Origin: Phaseolus vulgaris
Taxonomy: Eukaryota; Streptophyta; Magnoliopsida; Fabales; Fabaceae
Length of the DNA stretch: 64,000 nucleotides
Direction of reading: 5' to 3'
Assembly: GCF_000499845.2 (NCBI RefSeq)
Contig: NC_023749.2
Coordinates: 23,767,322-23,831,321, forward strand
The stretch's first letter is position 1; each line of letters opens with the position of its first letter. The translations under genes were made by a program, and so were the position numbers. Positions 54,396 through 63,679 of this stretch are shown here, piece by piece. The notes beneath the pieces are model-generated. The model was not told where the DNA came from and did not search any database. It saw only the letters and a program-made list of their open reading frames with translations.

Positions 54396-54720
54396 TGTCC
54401 TTTATGTCAATTAGCAATTAGCTGAAGAATTGGTACAACATCTTTTTGTATGGAATAATTGTTGTAGATAGATAGGTTGTTTAATTGTGCAACATAAGAA
54501 ACTTAGGAGGCATTTTGAATAATTTCACCTATTTAATAGTAACCAAAACAAAATGTTTATAGAAAGGATCATGGGTCGTTGTCATTTGGTGTATGTGGAA
54601 ACAAAAGGACAATGTTATCTTTAAACAAGGGAAGGTTGATGTAAAGGAAGTTTTTCACATGGCTCTGTTAAATTTTGTGCTTAATTTGGAATGTCCATGG
54701 GGATGTTCGTTCTATATTTC
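54396..54720 (+). pseudogene. LINE ORF2 C-terminal end
   Basis: It continues the LINE remnant after the solo LTR. Near 54575-54660 the frame encodes MWKQKDNVIFKQGKVDVKEV, the typical tail of plant LINE ORF2. No poly-A tail or duplication was identified. Confidence 0.7.
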
Positions 54721-55099
54721 TTCTTGGGTTGATTCTCCCTACACCCAATCAAATTGGACCTGCACCCAATTGCATTTGTGAAAGTACCACATTACCCTTA
54801 ATGAAAATGAAATTAGGGTTTAGTGATTTCTGCACCCAATCACACACCCAAGTACGTTTATGCCATTCTCGCACCCAACACCATCTCTCGCATGAGCGTT
54901 CGCATCCTCACACCTTAGTTGGCATTTCTCCGGCAGCGTAGTGTTGAGTGGAAGGACCCCTTGAACAAAGACGAAGCCAGGAGCGCGAAGATCGTCCATT
55001 GTTACGCGAATGTTTGAGGGCATCAGCGCACTCTACAAGCTTTGTCAAAATAAACATGACAAGGTACAATTGGGTTTTAAAATGTTCGTCGAGTGCCAA
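54721..55099. other. Unassigned sequence left of element C
   Basis: It contains CACCCAATCACACACCC-like phrases near 54780-54860. No gene is recognised. The homology to family-1 elements starts at about 55105. Confidence 0.4.
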
Positions 55100-56016
55100 T
55101 CACAATTGATTGGCCGCAACCTCTTCTTTGAGTCCCACCACCTCAGCACGTAGTGGCACCACTTTGCTAAGTAAGGTGGTGTACTTCTGGCCTTCGTCGT
55201 GAAGCCTCTTGTTGGCCTCCAGCTCAGCCTTACGAAGAATGCCCAACCCTTGGGTCAATGCGGTTTCCCGAATGAAGAAGCGTTGAGCTTGGTTGGCCTG
55301 TTGCTCTTTCACCCGCGACAGTTCATCTGCCAAGGCTTGTTGCTCCTTGGTCTTCATCTTATTCTCGTGGGAAGAAGAGTTGGCACGAGCGAAGAATTCC
55401 CCGAGGCTGAGAGCCATGCTCTCCTGCAATGCCTCGTTAGTAGAGCTCCCCATGGCCCCTTTTTGGTAACCTCTCAGGATTTGCTGGAGGACTAGGGGAA
55501 CCTCAGGGGCAGGGGCAGGGGCAGGAGCTGGCTCAGGTGCACTCTCGGCCCCATCCTTGAGTGCAAGAAGGTTTGGAGGTGAGGTGGAGCTAGGAGGGTT
55601 GTCCCTGAGTGAGGCAGGGCGTCGGGCAGAGGAAGAGTGGGAGGTGGCTACCATCGTGGTTTTTCGCCTTTTGAAGGCAGGGTCCATGGTGTCCTCATCA
55701 TCATCTGAAGTGATGAGCACCCCCCCTTTGTTTTTCTCTAGGGGGGATGGAGGTGGAGAAGCCCTGGCTGTTGCCAGAGGAACAGCCGCAAAGGGAACTT
55801 GAGAAGTAGGGGCAGGCGTAGCTTGTGGAGAAGCGGGAGCAGGAGTCGCTTGTGGTGAAGCAGGGGTAGGAGTGGTTTGAATGGAAGGTGCAAGAGGAGC
55901 ATTCGGCGAGGCAGGTGAGGCAGAACGAGCTGAGGCACCTGCCTTAGCAGTTGCGTTATCACGAACAGACAAGACCTCAGCCAGCCTCGCCCGTTTCTCT
56001 ACGTTCAGCACCATGC
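55100..56016 (-). pseudogene. Antisense ORF of element C, exon 2 (C-terminus lost)
   Basis: The exon starts at 56016 after the acceptor GGTGCAG (56017-56023). It encodes a MVLNVEKRARLAEVL start, an Ala/Pro/Thr/Ser-rich region, a KRRKTTM basic patch and the first half of the coiled coil. It is open to 55100, but homology to A stops near 55105, where element C is truncated. The ORF then ends at a chance TGA. Confidence 0.78.
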
Positions 56017-56150
56017 CTGCACCAAAGAAGAAGAAATAAGAAACAAGTAAACAATAAGAATCATAAAATCAGTGCAAGTGTAGGTTAACAGATACAGAAG
56101 AGCAATAAACAGAGTGGAGTATGAGGAGGATCAAGAGAAGATTCCTATAC

Positions 56151-56455
56151 CGATGTAACTAGCAAGATCAGTGGGGTTATATTCATTTTTTATAAGTTTT
56201 GCAGTGTTGAAGATCACCCCCAGGCTGGACAGAACTTGGCATACCCCACGATCAGCTTAGGAAAGTTCATCCAAGGTCTTAGCCTTCTTGAGGTTAAGTT
56301 TTCCCACCCAGTATAGTGGGAATCCATCAAGGGCAGTGTGATCGTTCTTAGAACAACACACCCTGAAGAATTTCCCTTTAAATCCTTTATAGGACTGATG
56401 GAATAGGGTGAGGATGACTCTCCCAGTCATCCTGCTGAAGCTAACCCAGAGGTTC
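56151..56455 (-). pseudogene. Antisense ORF of element C, exon 1 (3' part)
   Basis: It runs from element D leftward to the GT donor at 56149-56150 (intron 56017-56150, 134 bp, phase 1 as in B and F). It encodes LWVSFSRMTGRVILTLF, SYKGFKGKFFRVCC and DGFPLYWV. A stop replaces a residue near 56257. It begins at 62632-63115 on the other side of element D. Confidence 0.75.
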
Positions 56456-57589
56456 TGTTGAACCAAGTGGTGTTCAATGTTTTGAAGAATCCAAATCCTT
56501 TGAAGGATGTTGAAGCCTCTGCTTTGCTTGCTGTTGTTGTGCTGGTTTAAGCTTTGTTCTGGGGTAGTTTAATGTTGTAATCCACCCTTAGATTAAATCT
56601 CAAGCAATTAGCATCTCAATCTTTATCAAAGTAAAATGTTTTTCAAACTAAGTTGAAACAACCGATTGTTTTGTCGAAACAACCGATTGTTTCCACTTAG
56701 GTGTTTTGAGAAAGTTTGAAAACTATTTTTGAATGGTTAAAATTGTTAAGTAACAAAACAATCGATTGATTCGAGGAAACAACTGATTGTTTGTTTTGTA
56801 ACCATAATAGAAAAACTGTTTTCTTTGACTGAGCTTTAAATGCTTTAATTGAATACGCTCCGGTCATTAAATGCTTTGACCAATCTATTTTAAATGCAAT
56901 TAATAGTTTGTTAATATTTGATAACAAACTATATCTTTGTATAATTTCAGAAAAACTGTTTTTAAGAAATAAGAATCTTGAGACAAAGTTTTTCACTAAG
57001 AGTTTTTCAAAGAGTTCTGAGATTGCTTAAGAGTTTAGAGATTGATCAAGGTGCTGGAATAGGATTCTACTTGTATTGATTTTAGATATTCATCTGGAAC
57101 AAGTGTAATCTTTGTAAACTACTATTCGTTTGTGAGTTTTGCTGAGATTGGCTGTGTTCTTGAGGTTTTCAAGATCAGCAATCTTAGTGTTGGCCAAGGA
57201 TAGTGTGTTTCTTGAGGTTTTCAAGGTCATTCTCTTGGTTGTGGTGTAAGTGATCAAGTGGTGATTGCTTAGTGGATATCCTCGGGGTTTCTGAGAAGAC
57301 TGGATGTAGCTCTAGTTTGGAGTGAACCAGTATAAACAACTGTGTACAATCTCTCTATCTCTAACTCTCTAATTTCAGTTTGTTTGTTGTTTGCTGGTAT
57401 AAACAACCGATTGTTTCGAAGAAACAACCGATTGTTTTTTCTAGTATTACAGTTTTTGCTTGCTGTTTTGGCTAACTGAATTGCTGAATCAATTGGTTTC
57501 TGAAATAAATTCATTCTAGCTTTGAAAAGTTTGTGAAAACCTCTTTAAACAATTCACCTCCCTCTAGTTTAAAGCCATCTTTTCTAAAA
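56456..57589 (+). repeat. 5' LTR of element D
   Basis: It starts TGTTGAACC and ends TTCTAAAA where the 3' copy has TTCTAACA. Motif pairs lie at 56656, 56755 and 57401. Confidence 0.93.
57401..57437. repeat. Paired 21-bp-spaced motif in the element D LTR
   Basis: Two exact AAACAACCGATTGTTT copies start at 57401 and 57422. The 3' LTR has the same pair at 62443 and 62464. Confidence 0.9.
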
Positions 57590-57590
57590 A

Positions 57591-57606
57591 TTGGCATCAA
57601 GAGCTT
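57591..57606 (+). other. Primer binding site of element D
   Basis: TTGGCATCAAGAGCTT follows the 5' LTR after one base. It resembles the initiator-Met type site TGGTATCAGAGC with changes. Copia-1 has the same arrangement at 29444. Confidence 0.65.
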
Positions 57607-57649
57607 GGTTCTTGAAAGTCATTCAAGTTGATCCTAAAATCTTTTTAAA

Positions 57650-59377
57650 ATGGCTGATAGACTACCGTTTGGGGAAGGTGCCTCAATAAACAGACCACCC
57701 TTGTTTTGTGGTTTGAATTACCAGTTTTGGAAAGTTAGAATGAAAATATTTATGGAATCTCTTGACAAAGGAATTTGGGATGCAATTGAAAATGGTCCTT
57801 TTATCCCAAAGTTTGAAAAGGATGGTTCTGTCATTGAAAAGCCATGGTCTCAATGGACTGATGCAGAAAGTAAAAAGGCCAAATTCGATTGCATTGCCAA
57901 AAATATTATAACCTCTGCTTTAAATTCTGATGAGTTTTTCAGGGTCTCACAATGCAAATCTTCAAAAGAAATGTGGGATACTTTGGAAGTCACTCATGAA
58001 GGAACAAATGAGGTGAAAAGAGCTAGAAAGCATGCTCTCATCCAAGAGTATGAGATGTTTAGAATGCTTAAAGGTGAAACAATAGCTGAGGTGCAGAAAA
58101 GGTTTACACACATCATCAATCACCTTATGAGCCTAGACAAGACGTTTGACAAAGAAGAGCTAAACATCAAGATCTTGAAATGTCTTGATAGAGCATGGCA
58201 ACCAAAGGTAACTGCTATTTCCGAATCTAAAGATCTAACACCATTAAGTGTTGCTTCTTTGTTTAGAAAGCTTAGGGAAAATGAGCTAGAGATTAATAGA
58301 CTCAATGTTCAAGAGAGTGAAGATAACCACACAACGAGCATAGCCTTGAAAGCATCCAAACATAAGGGAAAGCAAGATTCAAGTGATGATAGTGATGAGG
58401 AAAATCTTAGTTTGCTGTCAAGAAAATTCAGCAAATTTCTAAAGAGAAACCGCAACAAAGACAACAACAAGGATAGGTATGGAAACAAGAAACCCAATGA
58501 ATTTAATTCAAATAACTATACTTGTTTTGGTTGTGGTGAGCAAGGTCACATAAAGGCAGATTGTCCCAACAAGAGCAAAGAGAAAAAGACAAGCTACAAG
58601 GAGAAGAAAGGCAAGACAAAAAGAGCCTACATTGCTTGGGATGAAAATGAGGTGTCATCAAGTTCTTCATCAAGTCAAGATGAAAAAGCCAACATATGCT
58701 TAGTAGCTGAGGATGATGATGATTCTTGCAGTTCAAGTGAGGTAAGTTCATGTGCTTCCTTAAATGAACAAAACTATAGTGAATTGCTTGAAGCTTTTCA
58801 AGAAACACATGATGAAGCTAATAGATTGGTTCTTTCAAACAACCGATTGAAAGATCTTAACAGTGGGCTTGAAAAGAAAGTTAAATCACTTGAAGAGGAT
58901 CTGAGAAAAGCAAAAAGTGATTTTGAAAATTTAGAAAATCATTTAAAAAATGCCTCTTGCAAGTGTGATACTCTCATTTGCACAAATTGTGAAAATCTTG
59001 AGAAAAAGGTTCACTATCTTGTTGAAACTGTGGACAAGCTTTCAAAGGGGAAATTAAACTTTGAGAATGTCTTGGCATCTCAAAGTTGTGTTTTTGGAAA
59101 GGCTGGTTTAGGCTTCAATCCACAGAATAAGCAAGATAGGTTTTCAAAAAGTTTTTTAAGAAAATCAGAAAAACAACCGATTGTTAAGACGAAACAACCG
59201 GTTGTTACATGCTTTTATTGCATGAAGAAAGGCCATTCTATTAGATTCTATAAATTTAGAAAATATCATGTTCCTAAAGGTCTTATGAAATGGATTCCTA
59301 AGGGATGTGATGCTTCTAACAGCAAAGAAAAGCCAAGTGGACCCAAATTTGTAAGCGGACCAAATCTTGCAACTTGA
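57650..59377 (+). CDS. gag: Gag of copia-derived element D (575 aa, intact)
   Basis: It would form the virus-like particle and package RNA. The N-terminus shows SINRPPLFCGLNYQFWKVRM, a gag N-terminal motif of plant copia elements. A UBN2/retrotran-gag domain follows (about 60-220, with KRARKHALIQEYEMFRMLKG). A CX2CX4HX4C knuckle (CFGCGEQGHIKADC) lies near 290-303, then a Ser/Asp-rich stretch, and a long coiled coil around 380-470. A second knuckle near 525 reads CFYCMKKGHSIRFY, with the last Cys changed to Tyr. The frame is uninterrupted although the element has no pol, so the ORF was kept open by selection or is young. The homologous gag of Copia-1 is broken and shorter. Confidence 0.9.
   Translation: MADRLPFGEGASINRPPLFCGLNYQFWKVRMKIFMESLDKGIWDAIENGPFIPKFEKDGSVIEKPWSQWTDAESKKAKFDCIAKNIITSALNSDEFFRVSQCKSSKEMWDTLEVTHEGTNEVKRARKHALIQEYEMFRMLKGETIAEVQKRFTHIINHLMSLDKTFDKEELNIKILKCLDRAWQPKVTAISESKDLTPLSVASLFRKLRENELEINRLNVQESEDNHTTSIALKASKHKGKQDSSDDSDEENLSLLSRKFSKFLKRNRNKDNNKDRYGNKKPNEFNSNNYTCFGCGEQGHIKADCPNKSKEKKTSYKEKKGKTKRAYIAWDENEVSSSSSSSQDEKANICLVAEDDDDSCSSSEVSSCASLNEQNYSELLEAFQETHDEANRLVLSNNRLKDLNSGLEKKVKSLEEDLRKAKSDFENLENHLKNASCKCDTLICTNCENLEKKVHYLVETVDKLSKGKLNFENVLASQSCVFGKAGLGFNPQNKQDRFSKSFLRKSEKQPIVKTKQPVVTCFYCMKKGHSIRFYKFRKYHVPKGLMKWIPKGCDASNSKEKPSGPKFVSGPNLAT
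59171..59207 (+). repeat. Paired 21-bp motif within gag coding sequence
   Basis: Copies start at 59171 and 59192 (the second with CCGG). They are read as KQPIV/KQPVV just before the second zinc knuckle. Copia-1 has the equivalent pair at 30399 and 30420. Confidence 0.88.
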
Positions 59378-60173
59378 ATTTGTTTATGCAGGAAAAATGA
59401 AGAGAAAAAGAAGATCTGAGCCATCTGATCAAGCTGTTGAAGAAAAAGGCAGTCATTGAAGCTGAATCAATGCTATGCAAAAGATCAAAACAGTGAAAAG
59501 AAGTTTTCTTGATCAACAAGCAATTGGCTCATTGAAGAAACAACACAAGGATAAGATCTTCCTTTATTTGTTCTCAATTTTTGTTTCAAAGTTCTTTCTT
59601 GTGATTAATTTTCTTTTAATCAATGTCATGTGCTTTAATCTGTTTTTGTTTATGGTTAAAAATTTCAAAATCAAATTTTTTAACTGCTGCAGAAAAACAA
59701 CCGATTGTTTCTTCGAAACAACCGATTGTTTTGAGTCTGACAGCACTGTGAAGAAATTGATTTAATTACTTTTTGAAATTCTATCCATTGCAGATCAATT
59801 TCAAACGGAGAATCTTGGTCAAAAGATCTGTGTTGAAAGCTGAGCATGTTCAGAAAGAAGTTAAAACAGTCATAAAGGAATATATTCCAAAATCTTCGAA
59901 ATTCAAGAGCCTTAATGACTAGTCAAAGATCACATGTGAAGACCATGTGATTTTCAGCTTTTTCTGACATTTTTTGTGCAGAACAGAGTCAAGTCCTCTC
60001 TCTGAAAATCAGGTACCCATTGAATAAAATTAAATTCAATTTGATTCTCTTACTGCTATAAAATCAGGTGCAGATTTCTTCCAACAAGAACAACCAATTG
60101 CAACATCTCTTGCAATATCTCTTGCACCATCTCTTGCAAAAATTCTGTGAAGTGAGTTTTCGTCTCTGCTGTC
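59378..60173. other. Non-coding interval of element D
   Basis: It lies between gag and the extra ORF, where pol would be. It is AT-rich, with no pol remnants recognised, and one exact motif pair at 59695 and 59716. Confidence 0.6.
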
Positions 60174-61235
60174 ATGGAATCAACCCCTCCCACCTCTAAA
60201 AGAGTCAAAACCAGAGCTGTAAGGTCTGGAGGAAGGCTTGAAAGCTGGTTTTCTGGTGACACCGATCTCATTGAGAAGTATAGATATGAAACAAGTGTCA
60301 AGAAGATAAACAACCCCAAGGTTGTGTGCTTTGATTGGCTGAAAAGTCAAAAGCTTGACAATGTGAGGAGGCTTCTCAAGGACCAATCACTCAGAAAATT
60401 TCTGGAGCTAAAAGGGAACATCTATCTAGATTTGGTGAGGGTATTCTACACCAACTTGAAGTTTGAGGGAAACAATCTAGTTTCTCATGTGAAAGGTGTG
60501 GAAATGGAGATAACTCATGAAGTTTGGGCTGCTGTTGCTGGGCTTAAGTTCTCTGGTTTGAGAATCAACAAGGGAAACCTTGGTGTGGTGGAAGATTTTA
60601 ACAAAATCCAGTTCTACAAAAGTTGCTTGAAGAACAATCAATCTCAAGTTAGCACATGCTCGGTTGGAGGTTTGAAGTTTGATGAGAGGTTGCTTGCTCT
60701 CATTGTAACTTGGATTCTAACTCCAAGGGGGAGTAATCACTCTGTGTTGACTAAAGAAGATCTTGTTTACATCTTCTGCATCACCAAGAAAGTGAAGATC
60801 AATTGGATTCACATAATCAAAGAACATATGCAAAAAGCTATGAGGTTAGGCGATTACCACTATCCCTATGCTGTTTTAATATCTAAGTTTCTACTCTATT
60901 TTGAAGTTAATCTTGAAGATGAAACTTCTGAGTTGGTCAAGTCAACTCAAGAGTTGAACAATGGATCACTCAGCAAGATGGGCTTTACAAAAGTAGGTGG
61001 AAAGTGGATAAGTAAGGATGGTGATCATGGTGCCTCATCTAGTGGTGCTGCTCATTTTGAACTAGATGAACCTGCTGATATGGATGTTCAACATGAAGAT
61101 CCAACTGGAGATTTTCAAGATGCAGGGCCTAGTGCTGCTGATGGATATCAAAGAGAAAGAATGTCAACCATGTCATCTTTTGAAAGACAAATGATGGATA
61201 GGCTTGTTTTATATCTTATCTTTGTCTATTTGTGA
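60174..61235 (+). CDS. Extra ORF of element D, plant-transposon-protein-like (353 aa)
   Basis: It is an intact ORF in the position of env, in the same sense as gag. It has a basic start (KRVKTRAVRSGGR), then a helical domain with LVRVFYTNLKFEGNNLVSHV and VWAAVAGLKFSGLR. A second block has LTPRGSNHSVLTKEDLVYIF and INWIHIIKEHMQKA. The tail is acidic and low-complexity, ending near a FERQMMDRL segment. The pattern resembles the putative plant transposon protein domain found beside many retroelements, but I have no search to prove it. No signal peptide or membrane helix is evident, so an envelope role is not supported. Function unknown. Confidence 0.75.
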   Translation: MESTPPTSKRVKTRAVRSGGRLESWFSGDTDLIEKYRYETSVKKINNPKVVCFDWLKSQKLDNVRRLLKDQSLRKFLELKGNIYLDLVRVFYTNLKFEGNNLVSHVKGVEMEITHEVWAAVAGLKFSGLRINKGNLGVVEDFNKIQFYKSCLKNNQSQVSTCSVGGLKFDERLLALIVTWILTPRGSNHSVLTKEDLVYIFCITKKVKINWIHIIKEHMQKAMRLGDYHYPYAVLISKFLLYFEVNLEDETSELVKSTQELNNGSLSKMGFTKVGGKWISKDGDHGASSSGAAHFELDEPADMDVQHEDPTGDFQDAGPSAADGYQRERMSTMSSFERQMMDRLVLYLIFVYL

Positions 61236-61245
61236 AGACAAATAG
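61226..61245. other. Hairpin with polypurine run in element D
   Basis: The same 20-bp hairpin as 33751-33770, followed by GGGGGAGA. The stop codon of the extra ORF (61233-61235) lies in it. Confidence 0.75.
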
Positions 61246-61490
61246 GGGGAGATATATGTTGTGTTTCCAGTTTGTTTAAGTTTCTGTTTTTCAAGTTGTT
61301 AAAAACAGTTTGGGGTAATATGTACTTTGGTTATGATATTAACTGTTTTAAGCTTTAAATGTTATTATGTATGCTAACAGAATATCAGAAGTTCAATGTA
61401 TTGCTCAAAGTTCTATTGCAGGAATTGCTTCAGATATAATCAGGTACAACACAAGCATCAGGGATTTGTCTTCATCAAATAGGGGGATAT

Positions 61491-62631
61491 TGTTGAACCA
61501 AGTGGTGTTCAATGTTTTGAAGAATCCAAATCCTTTAAAGGATGTTGAAGCCTCTGCTTTGCTTGCTGTTGCTGTGCTGGTTTAAGCTTTGTTCTGGGGT
61601 AGTTTAATTTTGTAATCCACCCTTACATTAAATCTCAAGCAATTAGCATCTCAATCTTTATCAAAGTAAAATGTTTTTCAAACTAAGTTGAAACAACCGA
61701 TTGTTTTGTCGAAATAACCGATTGTTTACACTTAGGTGTTTTGAGAAAGTTTGAAAACTGTTTTTGAATGGTTAAAATTGTTAAGTAACAAAACAACCGA
61801 TTGATTCGAGGAAACAACCGATTGTTTATTTTGTAACCATAACAGAAAAACTGTTTTCTTTGACTGAGCTTTAAATGCTTTAACTGAATACGCTCCAGTC
61901 ATTAAATGATTTGACCAATCTATTTTAAATGCAATTAAGAGTTTGTTAAGATTTGATAACAAACTATATCTTTGTATAATTTCAGAAAAACTTTTTTTAA
62001 GAAATAAGAATCTTGAGACAAAGTTTTTCACTAAGAGTTTTTCAAAGAGTTCTGAGATTGCTTAAGAGTTTAGAGATTGATCAAGGTGCTGGAATAAAAT
62101 TCTACTTGTATTGATTTCAGATATTCATCTGTAACAAGTGTAATATTTGTAAACTGCTGAACAATTCGTTTGTGTGTTTTACTGAGATTGGCTGTGTGTT
62201 CTTGAGGTGTTCAAGATCACCAATCTTAGTGTTGGCCAAGGAGAGTGTGTTTCTTGAGGTTTTCAAGGTCATTCACTTGGTTGTGTTGTAAGTGATCAAG
62301 TGGTGATTGCTTAGTGGATATCCTCAGGGTTTCTGAGAAGACTGGATGTAGCTCTAGTTTGGAGTGAACCAGTATAAACAACTGAGTACAATCTCTCTAT
62401 CTCTAACTCTTTAATTTCAGTTTGTTTGTTGTTTGCTGGTATAAACAACCGATTGTTTCGAAGAAACAACCGATTGTTTTTTCTAGTATTACAGTTTTTG
62501 CTTGCTGTTTTGGTTAACTAAATTACTGAATCAATTGGTTTGTGAAATTAATTCATTCTAGCTTTGAAAAGTTTGCGAAAACCTCTTTAAACAATTTACC
62601 CCCCTCTAGTTTAAAGCCATCTTTTCTAACA
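61491..62631 (+). repeat. 3' LTR of element D
   Basis: It starts TGTTGAACC and ends TTCTAACA, 1141 bp, preceded by the purine run AAATAGGGGGATA. Motif pairs lie at 61691, 61795 and 62443. Confidence 0.93.
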
Positions 62632-63115
62632 GGTTCTTCCCAGGGTTTTTGGCTTCGAAGAAATGTAGGAAGACGTCTACAGAAAGGGTATGGCCAAAGA
62701 AGTTTCAGAGGATGGAGAAGGCCCTGATGAAGGCCCAGCTGTTGGGATGCAGCTGGGCAGGGGCGACATTTATTTCAGTTAGAAGCTCCTTCTCAAAGCT
62801 GTTGAAAGGGAGGTGTTGCCTGATCCGATTGAAGACGGTTTGGTAGAAGAAAAAGAAGGGCTCCCCGTCGTTGGCTCGATTATTTACACAAATAGGTTCA
62901 CCCTCTGCACAAGGGCAAACGAAGATGTATGCATGACACTCCCTCCCGAATGGTCTACCTTTAAAGTGGGGTTCACTATCCAAGTGTGCCCTCTAGTCAG
63001 CAAGGGAGGCGAGGGAGGAGGTTTCAGTGAGGAGATCGTCAGAAGCCTAGGGGTACAGGGGCCTATAGTTGATGCTAGGAGGAGGAGGGTTGGCAGTGAC
63101 TTTTGTTCGCGCCAT
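62632..63115 (-). pseudogene. Antisense ORF of element C, start of exon 1
   Basis: ATG at 63113-63115 (minus strand) opens MARTKVTANPPPPS, the same start as in A. A TAG then appears about 22 codons in, where A has TGG (the W in YPW). The rest encodes FERELLTEINVAPAQLHPNS-like blocks (here FEKELL) and an FFEAKNPG-like end at element D. It continues at 56455. Confidence 0.78.
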
Positions 63116-63679
63116 GATGAAAGAAAGCTAAGAAAAACAAGGAAAGGAAGAAACAAAGGTTTAGCAAGGGGAAAACTATGGTGTGAAACTAAAAAGCTTA
63201 GAAAACCCTATGCTCGTGAAAAACCCAGAAACAGGGGAACGAAGAAGATGCAAAAGAAGATTCAAAACATGAAAATATAAACAGACTTAGGCAGTTTTTA
63301 ATGCGTGAAATCATAAATGAAGAGTAATCAATGGAGAAAAATCATAACTTTGATGATTGATGAGTGAAAGTTTCGGTTTTTTGGGGAGAAAGAAATCAGA
63401 AAGCTCGAGGAAGAAGATGAAGAGTGTAAGAAAGGTTTCAAGTGATGGAACAGTGCATGAAGCGTGCGTTTTTTAAAGGCTTAACGTAAACTTGAGAAAC
63501 GCAAGCGACGTTAAGTCCCAGCCGCATGATTAAGCCACGTGTGCGTTGATTAAAACATAAACAGGAAGGAGTCACTTCAATGCACTGTGCACGTCCTATC
63601 ATGGGCAACCACGTAGGTCGGTAGGGCGATGCCATAGTCTCTTCGCTGAACAAGTGACAACTCGAAACTGGGGGGCTTG
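63116..63679. other. Spacer between antisense ORF and 3' LTR of element C
   Basis: This is the presumed antisense-ORF promoter/leader region. It is about 75% similar in layout to 13004-13569 of element A and ends in the polypurine ACTGGGGGGCTTG (63667-63679). No gene. Confidence 0.55.

Larger units (their letters stand above)
56456..62631 (+). mobile_element. Copia-derived element D: gag plus extra ORF, no pol; TSD GGTTC
   Basis: It is 6176 bp with LTRs 56456-57589 (1134 bp) and 61491-62631 (1141 bp). Perfect duplications GGTTC lie at 56451-56455 and 62632-62636. The interior holds an intact 575-codon gag, then about 800 bp without coding, then a 353-codon ORF in the env position, then a polypurine run. 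Protease, integrase, RT and RNase H are absent. It shares LTR, PBS and gag sequence with Copia-1. It fits the class of non-autonomous LTR elements that keep gag (TR-GAG type). Confidence 0.93.

Noticed and set aside
54820..55099. Minus-strand ORFs of about 65 codons left of element C
   Set aside because: They have no recognisable content and overlap the truncation point of element C.
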